Shown: positions 41,547 through 49,603 of the stretch, piece after piece
Layout of the letters: each line of letters begins with the position of its first letter
How positions within the stretch are numbered: position 1 is the stretch's first letter
DNA from: Hyphomicrobiales bacterium
GTDB taxonomy: Bacteria > Pseudomonadota > Alphaproteobacteria > Parvibaculales > Parvibaculaceae
DNA length: 64,000 nt
Direction of reading: 5' to 3'
Assembly (NCBI GenBank): GCA_016124805.1
Contig: WGND01000001.1
Coordinates: 496,001-560,000 of the forward strand
Position numbers and translations under genes: made by a program
The notes under the pieces: generated by a model
Database searches by the model: none
What the model was told of the DNA's origin: nothing
The model's input: the letters and a program-made list of their open reading frames with translations, nothing else

Positions 41547-42235
41547 GATGACTGGCTCGCGACGGAATATCCGGCTTTGCGGATCGCCGCCGCGAGTTGG
41601 TCCTCGCTTGAGGCTTGCGGATCGAACAGGATGCGCGCCTCCCGCGCCTTGAACGAGACGGTCGCCTTGCGCACACCGGGCTCCGTTGAAACGAGAGCCT
41701 CGATGGTGCGTGCACAGCCGTCGCAGTGCATGCCGTCGATCTTGAAGGTTGCTGTCTTCACATCCCGTCCTTTCGTTGTTCTGTTCTGACGAGCTATCTT
41801 GCCGGATGGTCGGAGGGCCTGCGTCACTCGGCGACCGGCCATTGCGTCGATGATCGTGCAGGCGCGCAAGGCGCCGCCGCCCGGGCAGGTGGCAATCAAT
41901 TCATCGAGTGCCGCCCGGATGTGCTGAAGCTGCGCGATCTTGCGGTCGACCTCTTCGCGCTTGCTCACCGCCTGCGTTCGGACATCGCCGCAATCGGCCC
42001 CCGGATCGGCCCGCAGCGAGAGGAGTTCCGCAATCTCGCGCAGGGAGAAGCCGAGCTCCTGCCCCTGCCGGATGAATCGGATACGCTCGACCACCTCGTT
42101 GTCATAGAAACGATAGCCACCGGTCCTTGGCCGGACGGGTTGCTCGATCAGCCCGCGCCGCTCGTAAAAGCGGATGGTTTCGACGCCGACGCCCGCCCGC
42201 TCGGCGGCTCGGCTGATAGTCATTCCGGTGGCCAT
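41543..42235 (-). CDS. MerR regulator fused to an HMA metal-binding domain
   Basis: A 230-residue fusion. Residues 1-135 are a mercury-type MerR: HTH VGVETIRFYERRGL, then Cys82, Cys117 and Cys126, exactly the spacing (35 and 9) of the Hg-binding Cys of Tn501 MerR. Residues ~160-230 are an HMA domain like MerP/CopZ (IDGMHCDGCARTIEAL, Cys171 and Cys174). A GTG at 41761 with AAGGA before it could also start the free 72-residue HMA domain. It should sense Hg(II) or a similar thiophilic ion and activate both its own promoter and the ATPase promoter, as both carry the same operator arms. Confidence 0.88.
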   Translation of the reverse strand: MATGMTISRAAERAGVGVETIRFYERRGLIEQPVRPRTGGYRFYDNEVVERIRFIRQGQELGFSLREIAELLSLRADPGADCGDVRTQAVSKREEVDRKIAQLQHIRAALDELIATCPGGGALRACTIIDAMAGRRVTQALRPSGKIARQNRTTKGRDVKTATFKIDGMHCDGCARTIEALVSTEPGVRKATVSFKAREARILFDPQASSEDQLAAAIRKAGYSVASQSS

Positions 42236-42257
42236 GGCGTGTCTCGCAAAATAAGGA

Positions 42258-42288
42258 CGTTAGACTCCGTACTATAGTACGGGGTCAA
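42258..42288 (-). promoter_or_regulatory. mer-type promoter/operator of the merR-HMA unit
   Basis: Minus-strand TTGACC (42288-42283) and CTAACG (42263-42258) with a 19-base spacer holding CCGTAC-N4-GTACGG (42267-42282). Arms are identical to those at 40804-40819; only the central four bases differ. Implies autoregulation. Confidence 0.8.
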
Positions 42289-42698
42289 TACCCATTGGCC
42301 GGTAAAAGTGCTGTGGGAAGGATATTTACTGCTCAGACGTCCTCAACCCGCACAGCACGAAATGTTGGCAGCGTCCTTGCCGGATTCGGGTCGGCGCGAA
42401 GCACAGCTCATGCTCCGGCCCGCTATGGCGGATATCGTGGACGTTGCGCGCCTGGTCACCTATGGCACCGGCATCGTGGCGGGTCACCTTGCGCAGTCGC
42501 AGCAACTGGTCCCGCCGGTTGTGGTCGGCACGGCCTGTGCATTCATCGGGCTCGCTGGCGGGGAAGCGTGTATTGAAGCAGATCACGTTGCGTCCCGTGC
42601 AGACCATTGTGGCGGTAGCGATGTTGCTTATTGGAATTGGGTTGGTGTCGGGGTTGGTGCAACCTGCATGAATAGCGGTCTGGTTCGTATCCTAGAGG
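42289..42698. other. Gene-poor junction with decayed transfer DNA
   Basis: About 410 bases without an intact gene. It contains a traG remnant (42374-42431). On the plus strand a frame ending at 42671 reads ITLRPVQTIVAVAMLLIGIG, a single membrane helix that could be the end of a lost gene. Frames covering the whole stretch mix these pieces and are not credible genes. Confidence 0.5.
42374..42431 (-). pseudogene. traG fragment (Walker A region)
   Basis: About 58 bases are close to 36825-36881 inside traG; the minus-strand reading GPEHELCFAPTRIRQG corresponds to GPEHVLCFAPTRSGKG of TraG, with a frameshift at Walker A. It marks old transfer DNA on the far side of the metal module. Confidence 0.7.
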
Positions 42699-43502
42699 TT
42701 ATACGTATCCTAGGCGCCCGGCCGCCCGGCATACAATGCGTAAAGCATCAGACGAGCCGTTCGCCTCGCCCTTTTCAAAGTCACCGACGATTTGCCCCAT
42801 TTGGTTCGTCACATGAGCGAAGCAGATGACGGGTCGCTTGCAGGTTCTTGCGAAGGCATAGAGAGCCGCTGCCTCCATTTCGACCGCAAGGATGCTGCGC
42901 TCTTTCATCGCTTCGATGGCTTGCGCAGTCTCGCGGAACGGGGCGTCGGTCGTCCACGTCGGACCCTGCAGCACGGGAACGTCGGCGTCGTCGAAGGCTG
43001 CGCTCAGACAGGCGACGAGTTCAGTGGGAGCCTCGCTCCATTCCGATGGCGGCAGGTAGTGGTAGCTTGTCCCCTCGTCTCGGAGAGCGCGGTCGATCAG
43101 GATGAAATAGGGCGGCTGTTGTGCCGGAGTAATCTGGCCCGCCGACGTGATGCTGATCAGAAGTTGGCAGCCGCAGGCAAAGAGTTCCTCAGCCACCAGA
43201 ACGGCGAATGGGGCGCCCACGGCGCATCCGACCACACCCATGGTCAGGCCGTTCTCTTCGAAGACGTAAAGGTCGGTGTGATAGCAAACCCATCCATCGT
43301 GCCGCTCTGCCCGTCCTGCCGCCTTCAACTGGCGAACGATATCCCCGTCCGGATCGAGCAGACAGACCTTGGGGACGGGAAGGAGCGGTACCCCCTTCTG
43401 ACGCCGCGCCTCGCGCAGAAGGCTGTCCGGCGTGAAGATCGATGCCGACCAGAAGTGCTTGTCCGCCAGAATGGGCGTCGGATCATCGTCAGAAGTGGTC
43501 AT
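42699..43502 (-). CDS. Nucleoside phosphorylase/nucleosidase family protein
   Basis: A 267-residue protein of the PNP/UDP phosphorylase superfamily. GVVGCAVGAPFAVLVAEEL is the phosphate-binding Gly loop, LLISITSAGQI the central strand, and AVEMEAAALYAFA the ribose-binding Met-Glu site that all members share; the Asp seen in purine-specific enzymes is not clear. It could release bases from nucleosides, methylthioadenosine or S-adenosylhomocysteine. The ATG at 43502 overlaps the methyltransferase gene by 14 bases. Last gene of the sulfur-linked operon. Confidence 0.82.
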   Translation of the reverse strand: MTTSDDDPTPILADKHFWSASIFTPDSLLREARRQKGVPLLPVPKVCLLDPDGDIVRQLKAAGRAERHDGWVCYHTDLYVFEENGLTMGVVGCAVGAPFAVLVAEELFACGCQLLISITSAGQITPAQQPPYFILIDRALRDEGTSYHYLPPSEWSEAPTELVACLSAAFDDADVPVLQGPTWTTDAPFRETAQAIEAMKERSILAVEMEAAALYAFARTCKRPVICFAHVTNQMGQIVGDFEKGEANGSSDALRIVCRAAGRLGYV

Positions 43503-44244
43503 ATCCAACTCCATTGTCCAATTGGGATGCTCCGGGCTTCGTTGCCGAGAGGGCAAGGAAAGCCGCACCCGCCGTGGTGAAGGCACCAATCTTGAGGTCG
43601 ATGGGTCCGAGCAGTCGTGCGGCGAGTCCGCTCGGCGGATAGAAGACGGCGCCCTTCACCGAGACATCGACCAAACCGGCATCGGACGCGAGGCTTCTGA
43701 ATTCGGCAGCGCTACGGAACCTTGCGCGACGCCAGACGGGAGAGCCGAGCCACCCTTTGACGCGCCGAATGGCCGCCCAAGAGCTGTATCGGCCGAGTTC
43801 GCCGACGATCAAGCGGCCGCCCGGCTTGAGAACACGGAACATTTCGCAGAGCGCACCGGCGGCGTCCTCGACGAAGCACAAAACCGTGACGGCGAGTACC
43901 GCATCGAACGTGTCGGCTTCAAAGGATAGCGTTTCTACCTTCCCAATCTCCAAGGAGATGTCGCGTCCTTGCCGATCCGCCAGTCGCCGGGCGGCAGCAA
44001 TCATCTCGGGAGAGGCGTCAACGCCGGTGACGTACGCTGTGCGCCTGGCAAGCTCCACGGCGAGACTGCCGTCGCCGCATCCCACATCAAGAATGCGCAG
44101 GCCCGCCGAAGGGCCGATCAGGTCCAGGATCAGATTCTGTTCACGGGCGTCGGTAACCTGGCCGAGTGTGCTCGCGCGCCACGCTGCATAAGCAGAGGGC
44201 AACCCTTCAAGGTCGTCGCGTCCGCTCGTGTCCTGCGCCGTCAC
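43489..44244 (-). CDS. Class I SAM-dependent methyltransferase
   Basis: A 251-residue methyltransferase of the Methyltransf_11/UbiE type. ILDVGCGDGSLAVELA is the AdoMet-binding motif I, VTGVDASPEMI motif II, and VLKPGGRLIVGELGR the post-motif block. A hydrophobic stretch near the C-terminus (IGAFTTAGAAFLALSA) may lie on the membrane. Substrate not predictable; thiol or chalcogen methylation is possible from context with the desulfurase but is only an idea. Overlaps the cysteine desulfurase stop by four bases. Confidence 0.85.
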   Translation of the reverse strand: MTAQDTSGRDDLEGLPSAYAAWRASTLGQVTDAREQNLILDLIGPSAGLRILDVGCGDGSLAVELARRTAYVTGVDASPEMIAAARRLADRQGRDISLEIGKVETLSFEADTFDAVLAVTVLCFVEDAAGALCEMFRVLKPGGRLIVGELGRYSSWAAIRRVKGWLGSPVWRRARFRSAAEFRSLASDAGLVDVSVKGAVFYPPSGLAARLLGPIDLKIGAFTTAGAAFLALSATKPGASQLDNGVGYDHF

Positions 44245-45383
44245 AACCTTGACTCGTGGCCCGTCGGGGTGAGCGCCTTTTCCAATCCTGAAACGACCGC
44301 ATCCACATCGTCCCTACCTGTGCCCCGTCCCAAACTGAAGCGGATCGCGCCCATGCCGACCTCCGGCGCGACGCCCATCGCTGCCAGAACCGGAGACAGC
44401 TCGACCCGTCCCGAATGGCAGGCAGACCCGGTAGAGGCCGCAACCTCCGGCATGGCCGCGAGGATTTCCGCGCCCACGCGCTCGACGAACGAGACGCTGA
44501 GCGTGTTGGGCAGTCGGTACTCGGGATGACCGTTGAGAACCACGCCTTCGCCGAACGCGTCCTTGAGGGCGACCCAGAAGCGGTCCCGCAGGCCTTGGAC
44601 CTCCGCCATGGGCGCAAGGTCAACGGCAAGACTGGCAGCGACGCCGAGTGCCGCCGTGAGCATCGCGCTTTCCGTACCGGCGCGACGGCCGTTCTCATGC
44701 CCGGCGCCATGGATGAACGGCCCCAGTTGCAGGCCGTCACGGATGTAGAGAGCGCCCACGCCCTTCGGCGCATGAAACTTGTGCCCCACCATCGTCAGCA
44801 GATCGACGCCGAGTGCGTCGACCCGCGTCGGGATCTTGCCGACCGATTGCGCGGCATCGGTGTGAAACGGGATACCGTGTTCGCGCGCAATCGCCGAACA
44901 TTCCTCGACGGGCTGGATCGTGCCGACCTCGTTGTTGGCATGCATGACGCTGATCAGGATCGTGTCGGATGTGATCGCGCGGCGGAGGTCGTCGGGATTG
45001 ATCCGACCGGTGCCATCGACCGGTAGCCAGGTCACCGTCGCGCCCAGGCTTTCCAGAAAGCGCAACGGCGCCATGATCGCCGGATGCTCGACGCTGGTGG
45101 TGATGAAGTGGGGTTGTGGCCGCTTGCCTTTGAAGAACAGGCCCTTGATGGCAAAATTGTTCGCCTCGCTGCCGCCGCTGGTGAACACCACCTCTTGGCT
45201 GTCGCAGCCGAGAAGCTCCGCCACTTGGCCCCGGGCGGTCTCGACGATCTTCCGCGCAGGCGCACCCGCCCAATGTCCGCTGGAAGGATTGCCGAATGCC
45301 CCTTCCATCGCGTCGCGCATGACGGCGGCGACCTCGGGTGCGATCGGCGTGCTGGCGTTGTGGTCGAGATAGATTTTCCGCAT
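44241..45383 (-). CDS. Cysteine desulfurase (NifS/IscS-like)
   Basis: A 380-residue PLP enzyme that takes sulfur from cysteine and holds it as a persulfide. IYLDHNASTPIAPEV is the family start, SGGSEANNFAIKG binds the cofactor, HTDAAQSVGK precedes the PLP lysine in MVGHKFHAPKG, and STGSACHSG carries the catalytic Cys. It follows DsrE by 3 bases, so persulfide sulfur may be handed to DsrE or to the rhodaneses in the same operon. No IscU or scaffold gene is near, which argues against an iron-sulfur assembly role. Confidence 0.92.
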   Translation of the reverse strand: MRKIYLDHNASTPIAPEVAAVMRDAMEGAFGNPSSGHWAGAPARKIVETARGQVAELLGCDSQEVVFTSGGSEANNFAIKGLFFKGKRPQPHFITTSVEHPAIMAPLRFLESLGATVTWLPVDGTGRINPDDLRRAITSDTILISVMHANNEVGTIQPVEECSAIAREHGIPFHTDAAQSVGKIPTRVDALGVDLLTMVGHKFHAPKGVGALYIRDGLQLGPFIHGAGHENGRRAGTESAMLTAALGVAASLAVDLAPMAEVQGLRDRFWVALKDAFGEGVVLNGHPEYRLPNTLSVSFVERVGAEILAAMPEVAASTGSACHSGRVELSPVLAAMGVAPEVGMGAIRFSLGRGTGRDDVDAVVSGLEKALTPTGHESRL

Positions 45384-45386
45384 GGC

Positions 45387-45737
45387 TCAGAATACCAGAA
45401 CCTTGTCGGCGTTAAGCGTCGCACCCCCGAGCTCGTCCATGGTGCTGCGCCTCGCGCCGTCCATGACGTCGTCATCGGTCATCCCCCGCGCGTCCATGCA
45501 GGTGCCGCAGAGCAACACGGCGCCCTTCGCGAGCATGCGCTTCAGCATGCGCTCCATGTTGTAATAGCCTTCCGGCGTCTTCTGGCCCTTGCGTGCGGCG
45601 ATGACCGCATCGGCCATCAGGAAGACGGTGATTTCTGCCTCTGGCTCCTTTTTTAGAAGCGTGTGGGCAAGGCGAAGGGCGTTGTAGCAGCGCTCGGTGC
45701 CGTATGGCGGGTCGTTGAGGATGAACAGAGTCTTCAT
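45387..45737 (-). CDS. DsrE family sulfur-relay protein
   Basis: A 116-residue cytoplasmic protein with the DsrE/TusD fold: FILNDPPYGTERCYNALRLA at the start and GAVLLCGTCMDARGMTDDD near residue 75. The two Cys of CGTCMDARG are in the place of the persulfide-carrying Cys of DsrE-type proteins. Between a cysteine desulfurase and rhodanese proteins it is a natural sulfur carrier. Confidence 0.88.
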   Translation of the reverse strand: MKTLFILNDPPYGTERCYNALRLAHTLLKKEPEAEITVFLMADAVIAARKGQKTPEGYYNMERMLKRMLAKGAVLLCGTCMDARGMTDDDVMDGARRSTMDELGGATLNADKVLVF

Positions 45738-45764
45738 GCGCGTTGTCCCCGGTATGGATGAGGG

Positions 45765-46130
45765 TCATTCGCCGAGGATGCGGCGACGCTCCTCGAACTC
45801 CTCCTTGTCGATCTCGCCGCGAGCGAAGCGCTCCTTAAGGATGTCGAGCGGCGTGCGAGCCGACTGTTGCGGCGGCTGTGGCGTAGTGGCCTGCCACGGC
45901 CCACCGAGCCAGCGCACGAGGAGAACCGCGACCGCGATCACCAGGGCGAGCACGAGAATCATGAAGATCGGCCCGAAGATCATTCCGAACCATCCGCCAC
46001 CCCATCCCATCATATGCGGTCCCCAGCCGTAGCGATCGGGATCGGAAGATGCCTGTGCCAACGCCGCAACTGGCAGAAGGGCAATAGCGGCGCCTGTAGC
46101 TACTGCAGTCGATATCCGAAATCCTGTCAT
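45765..46130 (-). CDS. SHOCT domain membrane protein
   Basis: A 121-residue protein with a signal sequence (ATGAAIALLPVAALAQ), a Gly/Trp/Met-rich stretch (GWGPHMMGWGGGWFGM), one membrane helix (FMILVLALVIAVAVLLVRW) and a C-terminal SHOCT motif (PLDILKERFARGEIDKEEFEE). SHOCT is an oligomerisation module; the Met/His/Trp stretch could bind metal. Its start overlaps the VTT-rhodanese stop. Confidence 0.85.
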   Translation of the reverse strand: MTGFRISTAVATGAAIALLPVAALAQASSDPDRYGWGPHMMGWGGGWFGMIFGPIFMILVLALVIAVAVLLVRWLGGPWQATTPQPPQQSARTPLDILKERFARGEIDKEEFEERRRILGE

Positions 46131-47182
46131 GTTCCTGCTCCTTCGGGGGTTGTGCCGCCCGCCGCCCGCGTTCGGCCTATAGTTGTCAGGGCCAGTTCAT
46201 CGGATTTGCCGCTCTCGACCGGCCTGCCTTTGCGGCTCCATTGCTCCATGCCGCCGCGCAGAACGCTGACATCGCGGAAGCCGGCATCGCCCAACAATGT
46301 TGCGGCAGCCGCCGAACGCTTGTCGGTCTTGCAGACCAGAATGACAGACCGGTCCCGAGATGCTCTGATCTCGGTCAAACGATCGGGCAGCTCACCGAGC
46401 GGCAAGTTGAGTGCAGAGGCGATATGGCCGAGAGCGCCGTCGAACTCATCTGGCCCGCGCACATCGACGACGGTGACGCCGCCCTCGTGAAGCCGGTCCG
46501 CCAGAGTGTCCGCGTCGATCCAACGGTGCTTTTCACCGCGCAGTCGCTGGACCAGTCGCGGCAGGAAGGCGATTGCCGCGAGCAGACCAAGCGCCATCAG
46601 CCCATAGCGGATGGCGGAGGTGTCGCCCGCAAGCGCCTCACGCCCGGCATGACCGAGCCAGGTATAGGCGATCGCACCCGGCGCCATGCAGATGAAGGAC
46701 GTCACAACGTAGGAGGTGAATCGGACGCGCGTGAGGCCGAGCGCGTAATTCGTCAGGTTGAACGGGAAGAGCGGTACGAGCCGCACGAAGGCGACGAAAC
46801 GCCAGCCTTCCGCCTCGACGCCTTCGATCAGCCGCTTCAGCCTGCCGCCGGCCCGGGCCGCCACCCAGCCGCCCGCGAGATAGCGAGCGATGAGAAAAGC
46901 AAAGCTGGCACCGATCGTGGCGCCGACAAGATTGAGCAGCGCGCCCCAAACTGGACCGAACAGGGCGCCGCCCGCCAGGGCGAACAGGGCGCCCGGCAGG
47001 AAGGCGATTGCTCCGACAGCATAGAGTCCGAGATAGGCCAGCGGCGCGAGGAGCCCGAGCCCAGAGAGCCAGGCGTCGAGCGCTTCAAGGTCCAGCCGGT
47101 CGCGGTCGAGAGCTGCCCAGACGATGGCCGCAATCACGCTGGCAAATAGGACGAGGCGCGGAAGAACCCGCCGGGCGTTCAC
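46127..47182 (-). CDS. VTT (TVP38/TMEM64) membrane protein fused to rhodanese
   Basis: A 351-residue fusion. Residues ~5-215 form a VTT/DedA-type membrane domain (FLPGALFALAGGALFGP and LVPLFPFNLTNYALGLT are the conserved re-entrant blocks). Residues ~230-335 are a rhodanese domain (VVDVRGPDEFDGALGHI) with catalytic Cys in LVCKTDKRS. A membrane protein with a persulfide-handling tail suggests transport or sensing of sulfur or metalloid compounds. The start is GTG 47182, overlapping the stop of the desaturase-like gene (GTGA). Confidence 0.88.
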   Translation of the reverse strand: MNARRVLPRLVLFASVIAAIVWAALDRDRLDLEALDAWLSGLGLLAPLAYLGLYAVGAIAFLPGALFALAGGALFGPVWGALLNLVGATIGASFAFLIARYLAGGWVAARAGGRLKRLIEGVEAEGWRFVAFVRLVPLFPFNLTNYALGLTRVRFTSYVVTSFICMAPGAIAYTWLGHAGREALAGDTSAIRYGLMALGLLAAIAFLPRLVQRLRGEKHRWIDADTLADRLHEGGVTVVDVRGPDEFDGALGHIASALNLPLGELPDRLTEIRASRDRSVILVCKTDKRSAAAATLLGDAGFRDVSVLRGGMEQWSRKGRPVESGKSDELALTTIGRTRAAGGTTPEGAGT

Positions 47183-48024
47183 CGCTCGTCTCCTTTCTCG
47201 CGATTGATTGGATAGCCGCTGGCCGGGCCGCGCAGCGGCTGGATCAGCATCCGGTCGAGCCAGAGATCGCGGCGGGTGCGGAACTGCTCGATGCCAATAG
47301 TCATTGCCTCGTGGCCCTCCCGCGGCTGCGGCCGATAGGTCCCCAAAAGCCGGTCCCACCAGGGCAGGTTGAAGCCAAAATTGCTGTTGGTCTCGCTCGG
47401 ATGGATCGAGTGATGAACCCGGTGCATGTCCGGCGTCACCACGACAAGCCGCAGGACCCGGTCGATGGCCGCTGGGATGTGGATATTGGAATGGTTGAAC
47501 ATCGCCGTCGCGTTAAGCAGCACCTCGAAGACCAGCACCGCGACAGCCGGCGGCCCGAGTGCCGCGACCACGGCGAGCTTGATACCCATCGACAGCAGGA
47601 TCTCGACCGGATGGAAGCGTAGTCCCGTCGTCACGTCGAATTCGAGATCCGCGTGGTGCATGCGGTGCAGCCGCCAGAGCGCCGGGACCGCGTGGAACAT
47701 CACATGCTGTAGATAGATGGCGAGATCGAGCGCCAGTACTGAAACGATAAAGGCAAGCCAGCCAGGAGCATCCAAGATGTTGAACAGCCCCCAGCCGCGC
47801 TCCTGCGCCAGCAGCGCCAGCCCGACGGCGACTATCGGAAATGTCAGCCGCACCAGCAGCGTGTCGATAACGACGATGCCGAGATTGTTGCTCCAGCGGA
47901 GAAGCCGCGGGATTTCCCGCCGCCGGCGCGGCGCCGCCACCTCCCAGAGCGCCATGGCCAGGAGGATGCCGATAAAGAAAACCATGCGGATCAACGGCTC
48001 GTTTGCCAGCAAGAGGTCGGTCAT
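47179..48024 (-). CDS. Sterol desaturase/fatty acid hydroxylase family membrane protein
   Basis: A 281-residue membrane diiron enzyme. Four hydrophobic segments surround the His clusters HVMFH, HRMHH and HRVHH, the HxxxH/HxxHH pattern of the family. Bacterial members hydroxylate or desaturate lipids or small hydrophobic compounds. First gene of the seven-gene minus-strand operon, 84 bases from the divergent ArsR-rhodanese gene. Its lipid-type chemistry beside sulfur genes is unusual. Confidence 0.88.
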   Translation of the reverse strand: MTDLLLANEPLIRMVFFIGILLAMALWEVAAPRRRREIPRLLRWSNNLGIVVIDTLLVRLTFPIVAVGLALLAQERGWGLFNILDAPGWLAFIVSVLALDLAIYLQHVMFHAVPALWRLHRMHHADLEFDVTTGLRFHPVEILLSMGIKLAVVAALGPPAVAVLVFEVLLNATAMFNHSNIHIPAAIDRVLRLVVVTPDMHRVHHSIHPSETNSNFGFNLPWWDRLLGTYRPQPREGHEAMTIGIEQFRTRRDLWLDRMLIQPLRGPASGYPINREKGDER

Positions 48025-48065
48025 TGGATGTCAGAGGCCTTGCCAAGCCCATTCGGGCAGATTAT

Positions 48066-48085
48066 ATTCAATCACTATCTTGAAT
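48066..48085. promoter_or_regulatory. ArsR-type operator between the divergent sulfur units
   Basis: ATTCAA (48066-48071) and TTGAAT (48080-48085) form a perfect AT-rich dyad with 8 bases between, within an imperfect longer palindrome (ATTATA...TATAAT). Sits between the two divergent starts, as sites of ArsR/SmtB-BigR repressors do. Confidence 0.6.
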
Positions 48086-48108
48086 GATATAATGTAAGGC
48101 ATGAGGAA

Positions 48109-48768
48109 ATGTCAATCGGCCCCAAGCAAGCGCTCTATGCCGAGTTCGCATCAGTCGCGCGCGCGCTCGGATCGCCGCACCGCCTAGAAATCCTCGAACA
48201 TCTGGCCCAGGGCGAACGCGGCGTTGAGGCGCTGGCGGAGCGCGTCGGATTGTCGACCGCCAACGCCTCTCAGCATTTGCAGCAACTGCGACGCGCCGGA
48301 CTGGTCGCCTCGCGCCGGGACGGCAAGTTCGTGCTCTACCGGCTAGCTGACGATGGTGTGCTCGGGCTGATGGCGGCGCTTTCCGGCATCGCGGAACGTA
48401 ATCTCGCCGAGGTCGACCGCATCCAGCGGACCTATTTCGATGATCGCGATAGCATGGAGCCGGTTTCGCGCAAGGAGCTCTTGCAGAGGACACGCGACGA
48501 TCTCGTCACGGTGCTCGATGTCCGCCCGCCTGACGAATTTGCAGTCGGACACGTCCCCGGCGCCATCAACATTCCGCTAAGCGAACTGGAGGAACGATTG
48601 ACCGAACTCGATCAGGATCACGAGATCGTCGCTTATTGCCGCGGTCCGTGGTGCGTGCTGTCTTTCGAGGCTGTGGCCGCCCTGCGCGCCCGCGGCTTCA
48701 AGGTGCGGCGCTTGGAAGACGGTCTGCCCGAATGGCGGGCGGCTGGGCTCCCGGTCGAGCAAGCCTGA
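48109..48768 (+). CDS. ArsR family regulator fused to rhodanese
   Basis: A 219-residue fusion. Residues ~8-90 are a winged helix of the ArsR/SmtB type (LGSPHRLEILEHLAQGE; LSTANASQHLQQLRRAGL). Residues ~120-215 are rhodanese (VLDVRPPDEFAVGHVPGA) with YCRGPWC: Cys177 as the active-site Cys and Cys182 close by, able to form a disulfide or polysulfide. The N-terminal domain has no obvious metal-site Cys, so the rhodanese part is the likely sensor of reactive sulfur, by analogy to persulfide-sensing ArsR repressors. GAGGAA precedes the ATG. It should repress the divergent operon through the dyad at 48066-48085. Confidence 0.88.
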   Translation: MSIGPKQALYAEFASVARALGSPHRLEILEHLAQGERGVEALAERVGLSTANASQHLQQLRRAGLVASRRDGKFVLYRLADDGVLGLMAALSGIAERNLAEVDRIQRTYFDDRDSMEPVSRKELLQRTRDDLVTVLDVRPPDEFAVGHVPGAINIPLSELEERLTELDQDHEIVAYCRGPWCVLSFEAVAALRARGFKVRRLEDGLPEWRAAGLPVEQA

Positions 48769-49132
48769 TCATGGGAGCGAAACTTTTGAGGTTGCCTGAA
48801 CTCTATGTCGTCGGCGTCTGACCATCTGCCGGCAAAAGTGCCTCCGGGCTGATGCCGATTTGGAAGGCGAGCTTCGCCATTTGCCTCTCGACAGCATGTG
48901 GCCAAGCCAATCACGCATTGAACCGCCGAACGACAACTCACGAAAAAATTAAGGGCCTCGGCTTCGTCGGCTCAGATCACGATTACGTGATGCGGCCAAA
49001 CAATCGTCGCAAAATATTCAGTTCCGAAACTATTTCTTTCTTTTCGAGCATTGATCAACGCTTGGGTCGGTGCGGGAGATGCGACAGAGCGCATATCGAC
49101 AGGGCATAGGGTTTCGGGGTATTCAATATGAC
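48769..49132. other. Intergenic stretch before the copper/thiol operon
   Basis: About 364 bases without a supported gene. It contains a perfect dyad ATCACG-N4-CGTGAT (48976-48991) and an AT-rich tract after it (about 49010-49045), in the right place for the operon's promoter and operator. No known regulator gene for it was found nearby. Confidence 0.45.
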
Positions 49133-49471
49133 ATGGTAAGGTATGTCCGCATTTTCATGATCATGGTGCTCGCCGCTTTCGCGGCGGGAACGGTTGCGCA
49201 TGCCGCGGATGCCGCCACGATGAGCATGAAGATGGCACTTGCCGCTATCGATAGCGGCGACATGGGCGACTGCCAAGATTGCCCTGACGGCAGTGACGAC
49301 ATGCAGCCGTGCGACAATGTCTGCATATCCCCCATACTGGCCGTCGTGCCATCCGGCCAACCCGGCCTGCCCGAAGTCGAGACAACTACCGAAAGCCTGG
49401 TTCTCCAAGGTGTGACCGGGCGCACCGGACCGCCAGACCCTTACCCTCCACGATCCATCACCCTGAGCTGA
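49133..49471 (+). CDS. Small exported Cys-rich hypothetical protein
   Basis: A 112-residue protein with a Sec signal (FMIMVLAAFAAGTVAHA, cleavage near AHA-AD). The mature part carries MSMKMA and a Cys cluster (DCQDCPDGSDDMQPCDNVC) with acidic and Met residues suited to binding Cu or another soft metal; it ends PYPPRSITLS. I do not recognise the family. ATG 49133 starts the signal; a longer frame from 49070 has no support. It precedes the multicopper oxidase gene by 132 bases and is probably the first gene of the copper operon. Confidence 0.65.
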   Translation: MVRYVRIFMIMVLAAFAAGTVAHAADAATMSMKMALAAIDSGDMGDCQDCPDGSDDMQPCDNVCISPILAVVPSGQPGLPEVETTTESLVLQGVTGRTGPPDPYPPRSITLS

Positions 49472-49603
49472 CGCCGCCCGGACTCGTTCCGGCTAGCGGC
49501 GTCTGAAATCATGCGCGGTCAGTCTGGCCGCCCGTGATTCCGCTTCGTTTCGCGCAGGTAGCGCGCCGCGTGCTCAAGCGCCCTCTCAGGATGGTTGGAC
49601 ATC

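Noticed and set aside
42308-42829. 173-codon plus-strand frame after the merR-HMA promoter
   Set aside because: Runs across the traG scrap and into the antisense of the nucleoside phosphorylase gene; a mosaic, not a gene.
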